64,000 bases of DNA from NCBI GenBank assembly GCA_013377075.1, contig JACABD010000001.1:92211-156210 (forward strand), given 5' to 3'. The position numbers and the translations under genes were made by a program. Within the stretch, counting starts at the first letter, position 1. The number at the start of each line of letters is the position of its first letter. Below, piece after piece: positions 22,850-32,893 of the stretch. Source of the DNA: Geobacteraceae bacterium. GTDB taxonomy: Bacteria > Desulfobacterota > Desulfuromonadia > Geobacterales > DSM-12255. Below the pieces are notes generated by a model. That model ran no database searches. It worked only from the letters and a program-made list of their open reading frames with translations, and was not told the DNA's origin.

Positions 22850-22877
22850 GGAGGCCGACATAGTCGGCCTCTTTTTT
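22850..22877 (+). terminator. Intrinsic terminator tsf/pyrH
   Basis: GAGGCCGACATAGTCGGCCTCTTTTTT. Confidence 0.9.
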
Positions 22878-22896
22878 GTCCTATTTAGGAGGAAGT

Positions 22897-23619
22897 ATGG
22901 CGCAGTTGAAGTACAAAAGAATCCTTCTTAAACTTTCAGGAGAAGTTTTAGGCGGTACGCAGGGTTACGGTATTGATCCTCAGATTATTACCTCTATCGC
23001 TCTTGAGATAAAGGATGTAGTTGCCAGTGGCGTTGAACTGGCTCTTGTCATTGGTGGCGGCAACATTTTCCGCGGTCTTGCTGCCTCTTCAAAAGGAATG
23101 GACAGGGCCAGTGCCGATTACATGGGGATGCTTGCCACAATGATCAATGCCCTGGCAATGCAGGATGCACTTGAGCAGATAGGTGTCGACACCCGCGTGC
23201 AGTCCGCAATCGCCATGCAGGAGGTTGCCGAGCCGTATATCCGTCGCAAGGCTGTGCGTCATCTTGAAAAGGGGCGTGTTGTCATCTTTGGTGCCGGCAC
23301 AGGCAATCCGTACTTCACCACAGATACTGCGGCAAGTCTCAGGGCAATGGAGATAAATGCAGAGGTGATTCTCAAAGGGACGAAGGTAGATGGTGTATAT
23401 TCGGCCGACCCCAAGAAGGATCCAGATGCTGTCAGGTATACAACCCTCAGCTATATTGACGTGCTTAAAAAGGGTCTTGCTGTGATGGATGCAACTGCAA
23501 CATCGCTCTGCATGGATAACAATCTACCGATAATTGTTTTTGACATGGGTGTCAGCGGCAATGTAAAAAGGGTGGTAATGGGTGAAGAGATAGGAACGAC
23601 TGTAAGGGGGGAGAAGTGA
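22897..23619 (+). CDS. pyrH: UMP kinase
   Basis: [27 protein letters not shown]. Confidence 0.97.
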   Translation: MAQLKYKRILLKLSGEVLGGTQGYGIDPQIITSIALEIKDVVASGVELALVIGGGNIFRGLAASSKGMDRASADYMGMLATMINALAMQDALEQIGVDTRVQSAIAMQEVAEPYIRRKAVRHLEKGRVVIFGAGTGNPYFTTDTAASLRAMEINAEVILKGTKVDGVYSADPKKDPDAVRYTTLSYIDVLKKGLAVMDATATSLCMDNNLPIIVFDMGVSGNVKRVVMGEEIGTTVRGEK

Positions 23620-24176
23620 TGACAAAAGATATTATTCAGGACATGTCTGATCATATGGTGAAGACTATTGATGCGCTTCGCCGTGAGTATTCTAAGATCC
23701 GCACCGGTCGCGCCACGACATCGCTGCTCGATGACATAAGGGTCGATTTCTACGGCACCCCTTCTCCGCTGAGCTCCGTTGCTACCCTCTCTGTCCCGGA
23801 AGCCAGAACTATTACCCTTTCTCCGTGGGAGCCGAAGATGATAGCTCCTATCGAAAAAGCTATCCTTAATTCAAATATCGGCCTTACCCCTTCTAATGAT
23901 GGCAGAATCATCAGACTTATCCTCCCTTCACTTACTGAAGAAAGGCGAAAAGATATTGTCAAGGACCTGAAGCGCAAGGCTGAGGATGACAGGATTGCAC
24001 TGCGCAATATCCGCCGTGATGCCATTGAGAAGCTGAAAAAGCTGGAAAAAGACAAGAAGATCACCGAGGATGAACTGAAACGTGCCGAAAAAGAGGTTCA
24101 GGATCTGACCGACAAACATGTCGCTAAGGTAGACGAAGTCCTCGCCCATAAAGAGAAAGAGGTTATGGAAGTTTAG
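23616..24176 (+). CDS. frr: Ribosome recycling factor (start 23616 or 23619)
   Basis: [39 protein letters not shown]. Confidence 0.97.
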   Translation: MMTKDIIQDMSDHMVKTIDALRREYSKIRTGRATTSLLDDIRVDFYGTPSPLSSVATLSVPEARTITLSPWEPKMIAPIEKAILNSNIGLTPSNDGRIIRLILPSLTEERRKDIVKDLKRKAEDDRIALRNIRRDAIEKLKKLEKDKKITEDELKRAEKEVQDLTDKHVAKVDEVLAHKEKEVMEV

Positions 24177-24216
24177 GCTTTTTCCTTGCCTCCGCAATGC
24201 CGGTGTGATTAAATAC

Positions 24217-24246
24217 AACTCCCCCGTTATTGCGGGGGTTTTTTAT
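24217..24246 (+). terminator. Intrinsic terminator after frr
   Basis: AACTCCCCCGTTATTGCGGGGGTTTTTTAT. Confidence 0.93.
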
Positions 24247-24274
24247 TTCTACGAACTTTACTGGAGCCTGTTTA

Positions 24275-25027
24275 ATGGCTTTTGAAGCGACTTTGAAAGA
24301 AAATCTGCCCCGGCATCTGGCAATTATCATGGATGGTAACGGCAGATGGGCCAAGGCCCGGATGCTTCCCCGTATCATGGGGCATCGCAAGGGTGTGCAG
24401 ACAGTCCGCTTGATTGTTGAAGAGTGTTCCCGGATAGGTATCGGTTATTTGACTCTCTTCGCTTTTTCTTCCGAGAACTGGTCGAGACCAAAGACTGAAG
24501 TCCGCTCTTTGATGTCTCTCTTAAAAAAATACATAAAGATGGAAGTTCCGCGGATGATGGCTAACAACATCCGCTTTAATGTTATCGGTAATCGCAATGA
24601 CCTTCCTGAAGATGTGGCTGCAGGGCTTGATGATGCCATGCGGGTAACAGCTGGCAATAGCGGCATGACCCTGACTTTGGCACTCTCCTATGGTTCGCGC
24701 CAGGAGCTGCTTCAGGCCACTAAGTTTATTGCTGAAGAGGTTAGGAACGGCCTGCTCTCGCCGGACGATATTACCGAAGAGCTCTTTTCCTCACGCCTTT
24801 ACACGACAAGTCTTCCTGATCCTGATCTTCTTGTAAGGACTAGCGGCGAGATGAGAATTAGCAATTTTCTCCTCTGGCAGCTTGCATACACGGAGCTATA
24901 TTTTACAGATGTCAAGTGGCCCGATTTTAACAGGGACGAACTCTACAAGGCGCTTGCAAACTACCGGCAGCGCGAGCGAAGATTCGGTCTGACCAGCGAC
25001 CAGCTAAGGTCAGCCACAGACAATTAA
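24275..25027 (+). CDS. uppS: Isoprenyl transferase / undecaprenyl diphosphate synthase
   Basis: LAIIMDGNGRWAKARMLPRIMGHRKGVQTVR. Confidence 0.96.
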   Translation: MAFEATLKENLPRHLAIIMDGNGRWAKARMLPRIMGHRKGVQTVRLIVEECSRIGIGYLTLFAFSSENWSRPKTEVRSLMSLLKKYIKMEVPRMMANNIRFNVIGNRNDLPEDVAAGLDDAMRVTAGNSGMTLTLALSYGSRQELLQATKFIAEEVRNGLLSPDDITEELFSSRLYTTSLPDPDLLVRTSGEMRISNFLLWQLAYTELYFTDVKWPDFNRDELYKALANYRQRERRFGLTSDQLRSATDN

Positions 25028-25039
25028 GCGAGGACAGTT

Positions 25040-25846
25040 ATCAAACAGCGACTGATAACAGCAGGGGTTGCCCTACCACTTCTTTTACTTATTATTATAA
25101 AGGGGAGCTACCTCTTTTTTACCGCTTTTATAGCACTTGCCAGCTTTATCGGCCTCATGGAGTACTGCCGCATGACTCTGCCTGAGAGGCGAGTCGCAGG
25201 CATATTTATCCCCCTTGCCGGTTCATCACTCCCATTTCTGTTTTTTACCCGTTCCGCAGCCTCTACCACCCTGGTCATAGCAGCGCTGTTTCTACTGATA
25301 TCGGTTTACCTGCTCTTTACCCTAAATGATATAAAAAAGGCTGCCAGCGAAGCAGCACTCCTTTTTTTCGGTGTTATATACATACCCTATCTGCTTGGAT
25401 ACCTTGTATTGCTCAGAAATCATCCGCTCGGTTTCAAATGGATACTTCTCATCATGTTCATAGTTATGAGTGGTGACAGCGCTGCTTACTTTGTCGGCTG
25501 TCGCTTCGGTAAAAGAAAGCTGTATCCGGCTGTAAGTCCCAACAAAAGTGTCGAAGGCTCCCTTGGGGGACTCGCCGGCAGCCTTCTCGGGACAATGATA
25601 GCCAGGTTTCTCTTTTTTGAGGAACTTACTCTTGTTGACGCAATTATTGCACCGCTTCTCATCGGTACCATTTCTCAGATCGGAGATCTGTTCGAATCAA
25701 TGATAAAAAGGAGCTGTGAGGTCAAGGATTCAGGAACCATCTTTCCCGGTCATGGTGGTGTTATGGATCGCCTTGACAGCATCATCTTTGCCGCTCCGGT
25801 TACTTACTACTATGCCATTTATGTCGCCGGAAGCTTCTCAGGTTGA
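25040..25846 (+). CDS. cdsA: Phosphatidate cytidylyltransferase; start codon uncertain (no ATG/GTG/TTG before 25157)
   Basis: Frame is open from the uppS stop: (VI)[29 protein letters not shown]...; C-terminal CdsA signature [36 protein letters not shown]. Confidence 0.88.
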   Translation: MKQRLITAGVALPLLLLIIIKGSYLFFTAFIALASFIGLMEYCRMTLPERRVAGIFIPLAGSSLPFLFFTRSAASTTLVIAALFLLISVYLLFTLNDIKKAASEAALLFFGVIYIPYLLGYLVLLRNHPLGFKWILLIMFIVMSGDSAAYFVGCRFGKRKLYPAVSPNKSVEGSLGGLAGSLLGTMIARFLFFEELTLVDAIIAPLLIGTISQIGDLFESMIKRSCEVKDSGTIFPGHGGVMDRLDSIIFAAPVTYYYAIYVAGSFSG

Positions 25847-25853
25847 ACAGCCT

Positions 25854-27026
25854 ATGATGAAATCCCTTACAGTCCTCGGCTCCACAGGCTCAATCGGCAG
25901 AAGCACTCTTGATATAGTCGCAGCCCATCCCGACAGATTCCGCATCGAAGCCCTCACTGCAGGAACTAATCTCGATCTTTTTGTAACGCAGATAAGTAAA
26001 TTCTCTCCGTCTCTCGCTGTTGTTCTTGATGAAGCTTCCGCAAAAAAACTCTCGCAAATGCTCCCGGCTAAAGGCAGACCAGAGATCATGTTCGGTCTTG
26101 AAGGACTTGTTGCCGCAGCTACAGCCTCAGCTGTTGATATGGTGGTTGCAGCCATTGTCGGAGCTGCCGGACTGGTTCCGACAGCCTCTGCAATAATGGC
26201 AGGCAAGGATATCGCCCTTGCAAATAAGGAGACCCTTGTCACAGCAGGTCATATCTTCATGGATCTGGTCAAAAAGCATGGTGTTAAACTCTATCCTGTT
26301 GACAGTGAGCACAGTGCAATCTTTCAGTCCCTGGAGGGGCACAGGAATAGCGATATCAGGAAGATTATCCTAACTGCCTCAGGGGGGCCTTTTTTAAACA
26401 CTTCTCTTGAGACCTTGAAAAAAGTCACGGTGCAGGATGCTCTGAATCATCCCAACTGGAGCATGGGGAAAAAGATCACAATCGACTCGGCAACCATGAT
26501 GAACAAAGGGCTTGAGGTGATTGAGGCCAGGTGGCTTTTTGACACCTCTCCCGAAAAGATCGAAGTGAACATTCACCCCCAGAGCATAATCCATTCAATG
26601 GTAGAGTATCTCGATGGCTGCGTCATAGCACAGCTCGGCACACCGGATATGAAGGCTCCGATCGCCTATGCGCTCTCCTATCCGGCAAGGATTGCCACTG
26701 GTGTAAAAGCTCTTGATCTGACCGAGCTCTCCGGGCTTACCTTCTTCAGGCCTGATCTGCTGAGGTTCCCGGCGCTAAAGCTTGCCTACCGTGCCTTGAC
26801 AGACGGAGAAAGCATGCCTGCGGTAATGAATGCTGCAAATGAAGTTGCTGTAGAAATGTTTCTTGAAGGGCGGATCAGCTTCACAGATATTCCGCTGTTA
26901 ATTGAAAAAACAATGGACGCACATCAGCCGGTCAGACTCGGCTCCATAGCCGACGTGCTGCAGGCTGATTTATGGGGACGGAGATACTCTGCGGAACTAT
27001 GTTCAAAAATGGGTGGTAGCAACTAA
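25854..27026 (+). CDS. dxr: 1-deoxy-D-xylulose-5-phosphate reductoisomerase
   Basis: [47 protein letters not shown]. Confidence 0.97.
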   Translation: MMKSLTVLGSTGSIGRSTLDIVAAHPDRFRIEALTAGTNLDLFVTQISKFSPSLAVVLDEASAKKLSQMLPAKGRPEIMFGLEGLVAAATASAVDMVVAAIVGAAGLVPTASAIMAGKDIALANKETLVTAGHIFMDLVKKHGVKLYPVDSEHSAIFQSLEGHRNSDIRKIILTASGGPFLNTSLETLKKVTVQDALNHPNWSMGKKITIDSATMMNKGLEVIEARWLFDTSPEKIEVNIHPQSIIHSMVEYLDGCVIAQLGTPDMKAPIAYALSYPARIATGVKALDLTELSGLTFFRPDLLRFPALKLAYRALTDGESMPAVMNAANEVAVEMFLEGRISFTDIPLLIEKTMDAHQPVRLGSIADVLQADLWGRRYSAELCSKMGGSN

Positions 27027-28162
27027 TGCAAATAATCAGTTTTTTTATGATAGCAGTTCACTTTATTCTCGTCCTTGGCATCCTGATCTTTGTGCATGAG
27101 CTTGGACATTTTCTTGTTGCCAAATTGATGGGGGTAAAGGTCGAAAAGTTCTCACTCGGTTTCGGCACCAAGATCTATGGAAAACAGATCGGTGAAACCG
27201 AATATATGATTTCTGCCTTCCCCTTGGGCGGCTATGTAAAGATGTTCGGTGAGACCGGAATTATTGAAGGTGGCAGTGACCGCCAGCCTGAAGGGGAGAC
27301 GGCAGTTGCCGAAGTGCAGGAGATGAGTGCTGAAGATAAGGCACGCTCATTTTTCCATAAAACTCCATTGCAAAAGATGGCGATTATATTTGCCGGGCCG
27401 TTTTTTAACCTGGCATTTGCCTGGCTGATCCTGGTCAGTCTTCTCATGAGTGCCTTCCCGATAATGACACCAACGCTGGGGAAAGTTGTCGAAAACAAAC
27501 CTGCGGCCCGTGCGGGGTTGCAGAAAAATGACCTGATAAAATCGATCAACGGCAAGAAGATTGTCGAGTGGGATGAGATTGCGCCTTTAATGGCTTCCAC
27601 CAAGGGGGATGTAACCCTTGATATAGATCGCTCCGGGACGCAGATGCAGTTCAAGATCACCCCCGAAGCTGGTACGACATATACCATTTTCGGCGAACCT
27701 GTTTCCCAGCCGATTCTCGGCATTTCACCTGCGTACGCCATCAAGGATATCAGCCTCTCTCCGGTGCAGGCCATCACAGTCGGTACCCAGAAAACATGGA
27801 AGTTCGTCAATCTTACCTTTGTTTCGATGGTAAAGATGTTTCAGGGGAGCGTCTCTGTGAAGAGCATCGGCGGCCCCTTGATGATCGCTGATATGGCCAA
27901 TCAGGCGGCCAAGCAGGGTGGAGCCAACTTCTTCCTCTTCCTGGCCCTTGTCTCCGTAAATCTTGGCGTATTAAATCTGCTCCCCGTTCCGATCCTTGAT
28001 GGTGGCCACCTGGTATTCTACTTCTTCGAACTTCTCTTCAGAAGGCCGATAAGCATCCGGATTCGTGAGTATGCCCAGCAGATCGGCCTGGTTCTTCTGG
28101 TAGGGCTCATGGTGGTTGCCTTTTATAACGACATAATCAGATACGTCTTCAAACAGGGTTAG
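27026..28162 (+). CDS. rseP: RIP metalloprotease RseP (site-2 protease family)
   Basis: HELGHFLVAKLMGVKVEKFSLGFG; PDZ; NLLPVPILDGGHL. Confidence 0.96.
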   Translation: MQIISFFMIAVHFILVLGILIFVHELGHFLVAKLMGVKVEKFSLGFGTKIYGKQIGETEYMISAFPLGGYVKMFGETGIIEGGSDRQPEGETAVAEVQEMSAEDKARSFFHKTPLQKMAIIFAGPFFNLAFAWLILVSLLMSAFPIMTPTLGKVVENKPAARAGLQKNDLIKSINGKKIVEWDEIAPLMASTKGDVTLDIDRSGTQMQFKITPEAGTTYTIFGEPVSQPILGISPAYAIKDISLSPVQAITVGTQKTWKFVNLTFVSMVKMFQGSVSVKSIGGPLMIADMANQAAKQGGANFFLFLALVSVNLGVLNLLPVPILDGGHLVFYFFELLFRRPISIRIREYAQQIGLVLLVGLMVVAFYNDIIRYVFKQG

Positions 28163-28169
28163 CCATCAA

Positions 28170-28865
28170 GTGAAGATCCTCACCATCGATACATCCACAA
28201 ACGTCTTCAGTATTGCTCTTTCGCAAGGGACAACACTGCTTGCCGCCCACTTTGATGAAATCGGCAAAGCAGCTTCGGCAAAGATTCCCATGTATGTTGA
28301 GACGCTTTTGCAAACGGCTGGCACAAATGTCAGGTCCATAGATGCTTTTGCGGTAACAGTCGGCCCCGGAGCATTTACCGGGGTGCGGGTCGGCATAGCA
28401 TTTGTCAAGGGGCTTGCACTTGCTACGGGCAGGCCGGTCATCGCACTTTCATCCCTGGAACTTCTTGCCATGAATGCCAAAGGGAGCGATCTTCCTGTCT
28501 GCGCAATGTTTGATGCCAGAAAGGGTGAGGTTTACGCTGCCATCTATGATCTTAAGTCCGGCATGCAACTACTCCGCCCTGAGAGCGCCATTGCTCCTGA
28601 AAAGCTCCTCGATGAGCTCAAGGAGCCGATGCTCTTTATCGGCGACGGTGCTCTCCGTTATCGCGAGATGATTATCGAAAAGCTCGGCACTCTCGCATAC
28701 TTTACAGCTGATGACCTTAATATTCCGAAAGCCTCCGCAGGAATCCCGCTTGCTTATACTGCCTTTACCTCAGGCAATACAACCTCACCACTAGAGTTGC
28801 AGCCGCGCTATCACCGTCTCTCCGAAGCAGAAGTGGCAAAAAAAGAGTCATGCGTCATATCGTAA
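28170..28865 (+). CDS. tsaB: tRNA threonylcarbamoyladenosine biosynthesis protein TsaB
   Basis: KILTIDTSTNVFSIAL; VGPGAFTGVRVGIAFVKGLA. Confidence 0.93.
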   Translation: MKILTIDTSTNVFSIALSQGTTLLAAHFDEIGKAASAKIPMYVETLLQTAGTNVRSIDAFAVTVGPGAFTGVRVGIAFVKGLALATGRPVIALSSLELLAMNAKGSDLPVCAMFDARKGEVYAAIYDLKSGMQLLRPESAIAPEKLLDELKEPMLFIGDGALRYREMIIEKLGTLAYFTADDLNIPKASAGIPLAYTAFTSGNTTSPLELQPRYHRLSEAEVAKKESCVIS

Positions 28866-29371
28866 TAGACACCGAAACCAGCGGCTTCGGTGTCCAGCGT
28901 GGTGGAAGAGTCATCGAAATTGGCGCTGTTGCTGTTGAAAACGGTGTTATCTCTGAAGAATTTTCATCACTCATCAACAGTGGCGCAGCCATCAGCTACC
29001 ATGCCTTCCGGGTTCATGGCATATCAGAAGAGATGCTCCTTGGCAAGCCGGAGCCGGAAACAGTCTGGCAGGAACTGCGGCATTTCATCGGCGATGCTGA
29101 ACTGGTAGCCCATAATGCTCCGTTCGACTCATCCTTTGTCAGGCACGAGCTGTCCCTCATCGGCTTCGAACTGCAAAACTCCTGGCACTGCACAGTCCGT
29201 CTTGCCAGAAAGGTACTGCCAGAGCTACATAATCACAAGCTCGACACTGTCTATCGCCATCTTTTCGGAGAGATCCCCACATCAATGCAGAGGCACCGTG
29301 CCCTGGACGATGCGCGGATGACAGCGAGGATCTGGGCTGAGCTGATTGGTGATGGTGCCCTAGCTCCATAA
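28850..29371 (+). CDS. DnaQ-like 3'-5' exonuclease
   Basis: IVIDTETSGFGVQRGGRVIEIGAV; HNAPFDSSFV; HRALDDARMTARIW. Confidence 0.9.
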   Translation: MRHIVIDTETSGFGVQRGGRVIEIGAVAVENGVISEEFSSLINSGAAISYHAFRVHGISEEMLLGKPEPETVWQELRHFIGDAELVAHNAPFDSSFVRHELSLIGFELQNSWHCTVRLARKVLPELHNHKLDTVYRHLFGEIPTSMQRHRALDDARMTARIWAELIGDGALAP

Positions 29372-29512
29372 TTCCTGTGCTCCCGCCTCGTTCTGCAATT
29401 AAAGTATTCTTCAGCGTTCCTATCCTGACAGGCGAGTAGACATCCATCACATCGGTTGCCTCACTGTGCCCCTCCTGTTATTATCAATAAACATCTAAAG
29501 TGGAGGAATGCC

Positions 29513-30505
29513 ATGAACTGGACACTACCTGAACTGATGCAGTTTGCCGGGTCGTACTGGGGTGTCTGTGCCCTGCATACCGGGGTCAAGCTGAACGTTT
29601 TTTCACAGCTTGAAGAGAAATCTCTTGATGCAGCCGCTGTTGCTGGCTTGTGTGATACGGATGCACGGGCTACCGGTCTGCTGCTTGACGCCCTTGCCGC
29701 TCTCGGACTTGTTACAAAGTCGGGCGAACTCTATGATCTGACCACCTTTTCCCGAAACCATCTTGTCCGCTCGGCCCCCGGCTATATGGGGCATATCATC
29801 ATGCACCATCATCACCTCATGCCGAGCTGGGCAAAGCTGCCGGACGCCGTCAGGAGCGGCGGGCCCGTGGGTGTGAGCTCGTCCCATGCCAATGACGAGG
29901 AGACGAGGGAAAGTTTCCTCATGGGGATGTTCAACCTGGCGAGCCAGCTTGCACCCCTTGTGGCTGCAAAGGTGGATTTGACGGGGCGGCGCAGACTGCT
30001 TGATCTTGGCGGTGGACCCGGCACCTATGCGGTTCATTTCTGTTTGCAGAACCCTGAGCTGTCGGCAACTATTTTCGATCTGCCAACCTCCCGCTCTTTT
30101 GCCGAAGGTGTTGTTAACCGTTTCGGTCTCTCGGAAAGGATAAACTTTGCCGGCGGTAATTTTGACCATGATGATCTACCGCGCGGCTTTGATGCCGTCT
30201 GGATCTCCCATATCCTCCACAGCGAAGATAAAGATGATTGTCTGACCCTCCTGTGCAAGGCTGTGGACGCCCTTGAACCGGGTGGCCTCCTGCTGGTGCA
30301 GGATTTTCTCCTCAATGATGAAAAGGATTCGCCACTTTTCCCGGCGCTTTTCTCGCTGAATATGCTGGTGGGAACCCCCCATGGCCGCTCATATTCAAAG
30401 GGTGAGCTTGGGGCGATGATGACCTCTGCCGGTCTCTGCGACATCAGGATAGTCGAGCTGAATCTTCCCAATGGAGCCGGTCTGCTTGTCGGGGTGAAGC
30501 CCTGA
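29513..30505 (+). CDS. SAM-dependent O-methyltransferase (acetylserotonin OMT-like, with dimerisation domain)
   Basis: LLDLGGGPGTYAVHFC; N-terminal winged helix; SD TGGAGG before ATG 29513. Confidence 0.85.
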   Translation: MNWTLPELMQFAGSYWGVCALHTGVKLNVFSQLEEKSLDAAAVAGLCDTDARATGLLLDALAALGLVTKSGELYDLTTFSRNHLVRSAPGYMGHIIMHHHHLMPSWAKLPDAVRSGGPVGVSSSHANDEETRESFLMGMFNLASQLAPLVAAKVDLTGRRRLLDLGGGPGTYAVHFCLQNPELSATIFDLPTSRSFAEGVVNRFGLSERINFAGGNFDHDDLPRGFDAVWISHILHSEDKDDCLTLLCKAVDALEPGGLLLVQDFLLNDEKDSPLFPALFSLNMLVGTPHGRSYSKGELGAMMTSAGLCDIRIVELNLPNGAGLLVGVKP

Positions 30506-30627
30506 CCGTTTCTTCATAATCGTGAATCTTGATGGTTTCTTGATATGATCGCCCCATATCTTGACACCGTTTTTATCTGAAACATTCTATCGTTACCCTG
30601 AAGCTAATTGATGCAAGGGGTCGGGAT

Positions 30628-32604
30628 ATGGAAAATTCAGAGCAAAAACCATCATTTTTCAAGCGGATCAGTGGTGCTATAATCGGTGCGCCCAAGCATT
30701 TAAGGGATCCGCAGCTGTTCCATAAAATATCGCTGATCCCGATCCTGGCCTGGATCGGACTAGGTGCCGATGGCCTTTCATCTTCGGCATACGGTCCTGA
30801 GGAAGCATTTCGTGCCCTTGGGGAGCACACCTATCTGGCGGTGTTCCTCGGCCTTGCCACCGCCCTCACTGTCTTCATTATCTCCTATGCCTATTCGCGA
30901 ATCATCGAGCATTTTCCCCATGGCGGCGGTGGCTACATTGTTGCCACCCATATGCTCGGGGAGAAGGCCGGGGTTGTCTCCGGCAGCGCCCTTCTGGTCG
31001 ATTATATTCTGACTATTACCGTATCCATTGCCGCCTGCGTTGATGCGGTATTCAGCTATCTTCCCCAGGGATTTCATCAGTACAAGGTTCCGGTCGCCTG
31101 TTTTCTTGCACTCCTTTTGATTATCCTCAATATTCGCGGAGTCAAGGAGTCGATCACGGTTATGGCACCGATCTTCATCGTCTTCGTGGTCACCCATCTG
31201 CTGATGCTTGTATACGGGGTTTTTACCCATACCGACAAATGCGGTCCATTGTTGTGTGATGTTCAGACCGGCTTCAGTCATGACCTTTCCACTATCGGCA
31301 TCTTCGGTATCCTGCTCCTTTTTGTGCGGGCCTACTCCCTTGGCGGCGGTACTTATACCGGTATCGAAGCAGTTTCCAACGGTCTGCAGATCATGCGCGA
31401 GCCAAGGGTCAAGACCGGCAAACGTACCATGGTCTATATGGCCACTTCACTTGCCTTTACCGCCGGCATCCTCTTCCTCTGCTATTCACTGGTCGGGGTC
31501 AAGCCGGTGGAGGGTAAGACCCTTAATGCAGTTCTGGCCGATGGCCTTTTCGCCAGCTGGCCCATGGGGAGCTGGATCGCATTTGTGACCATCTTCTCTG
31601 AAGGCGCCTTGCTGTTGGTTGCCGCCCAGACCGGCTTTGTAGATGGTCCAAGAGTCATGGCAAACATGGCGGTGGACTCCTGGCTGCCGCACCGTTTTGC
31701 CTCCCTTTCAGTCCGCCTGACCATGCGCAACGGCATTGTACTCATGGGAGCCGCTGCCATTGCCCTTTTGATCTATACCCATGGCTCTGTCTCAGCTCTG
31801 GTCGTCATGTATTCGATAAATGTTTTCGTTACATTTTCCCTGTCCCAGCTTGGCATGTCGAAATTCTTTGTCAACAGAAGGGGTGAAGATCCGCTCTGGA
31901 TGCGGCATCTCATGGTTCATCTCGTCGGTCTGATCCTTTGTGTTACCATTTTGATTATCACAACCGTTGAAAAATTCATGGAAGGTGGCTGGCTGACCCT
32001 GCTGATCACATCGGTGGTCATCGGCCTCTGCTACCTGATAAAGGGACACTACACAAGGGTTCGAGAGGGGTTCGCCGAACTGGACAACAGCCTTCTTGAC
32101 GTGCCGATTCAAGACCACGGCGAACCGCCGGCTGTCGATCACAACGCGCCAACTGCCATTCAGCTGGTTTCAGGCTATAGCGGGTTCGGTGTTCACACTC
32201 TTTTCTCTATCCTTACCACCTTCCCCAAAACCTACAAAAACATCGTCTTCGTCTCGGTGGCAGTGATCGATTCCGGTACATTCAAGGGGGCTGAGGAGAT
32301 AGATGCGCTGGAGGCATCCATCAAATCCGGCCTTGAGAAATATGTCGCACTGGCTCGCAAGCTCGGTTTTGCTGCTGATTGCCGCATGGAGCTGGCGACA
32401 GACGTAGTCGAAAGCATTGTCGATGTTTGCAAGGAAATCGCAGAGGAGTATCCACGCTCAACGGTGTTTACCGGCCAGCTGACCTTCCGGCTGGAAAAGT
32501 TTTATCACCGTTTTCTCCATAACGAGACCGCCTTTGCCATCCAGCGCCGCCTGCAGTGGGACGGCCTGACAACCGTAATCATGCCGATCAGGGTAAGAAT
32601 ATAA
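30628..32604 (+). CDS. APC-superfamily permease of KimA/YdaO-like type (putative K+ importer)
   Basis: GADGLSSSAYGPEEAF, FPHGGGGYIVATHMLGEKAGVVSGSALLVDYILTITVSIAACVDAV resemble recalled KimA family motifs; about 12 TM plus cytosolic C-domain. Confidence 0.75.
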   Translation: MENSEQKPSFFKRISGAIIGAPKHLRDPQLFHKISLIPILAWIGLGADGLSSSAYGPEEAFRALGEHTYLAVFLGLATALTVFIISYAYSRIIEHFPHGGGGYIVATHMLGEKAGVVSGSALLVDYILTITVSIAACVDAVFSYLPQGFHQYKVPVACFLALLLIILNIRGVKESITVMAPIFIVFVVTHLLMLVYGVFTHTDKCGPLLCDVQTGFSHDLSTIGIFGILLLFVRAYSLGGGTYTGIEAVSNGLQIMREPRVKTGKRTMVYMATSLAFTAGILFLCYSLVGVKPVEGKTLNAVLADGLFASWPMGSWIAFVTIFSEGALLLVAAQTGFVDGPRVMANMAVDSWLPHRFASLSVRLTMRNGIVLMGAAAIALLIYTHGSVSALVVMYSINVFVTFSLSQLGMSKFFVNRRGEDPLWMRHLMVHLVGLILCVTILIITTVEKFMEGGWLTLLITSVVIGLCYLIKGHYTRVREGFAELDNSLLDVPIQDHGEPPAVDHNAPTAIQLVSGYSGFGVHTLFSILTTFPKTYKNIVFVSVAVIDSGTFKGAEEIDALEASIKSGLEKYVALARKLGFAADCRMELATDVVESIVDVCKEIAEEYPRSTVFTGQLTFRLEKFYHRFLHNETAFAIQRRLQWDGLTTVIMPIRVRI

Positions 32605-32625
32605 ACTTTCGAGAGGTGAGTAGCC

Positions 32626-32835
32626 ATGAGAGCCTATCTCTATGATCTGGAAACCGGCCTGTATCAGGGTGAGACGTTTGAATATGAAGAGATTATCGAT
32701 TCTGGAGAGGGGATTACGCGGGTTGCTCCTCCTGAGCATAAGTCAGGTTATCTGGCTCTCTTTGTTCGTAACAGTGGAACATGGAGAGTCGTGACAGTAG
32801 AATCCTATCGGCAGATGTTTGTCCCGCAAACATAA
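32626..32835 (+). CDS. Small conserved-looking hypothetical protein (69 aa)
   Basis: MRAYLYDLETGLYQGETFEYEEI...; SD GAGAGGTGAG upstream. Confidence 0.7.
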   Translation: MRAYLYDLETGLYQGETFEYEEIIDSGEGITRVAPPEHKSGYLALFVRNSGTWRVVTVESYRQMFVPQT

Positions 32836-32893
32836 GTCTGATATAGTTCTCACTCTTTGTAAAAGTTTCATAACTTCCGGAGTGGAAACTGCC

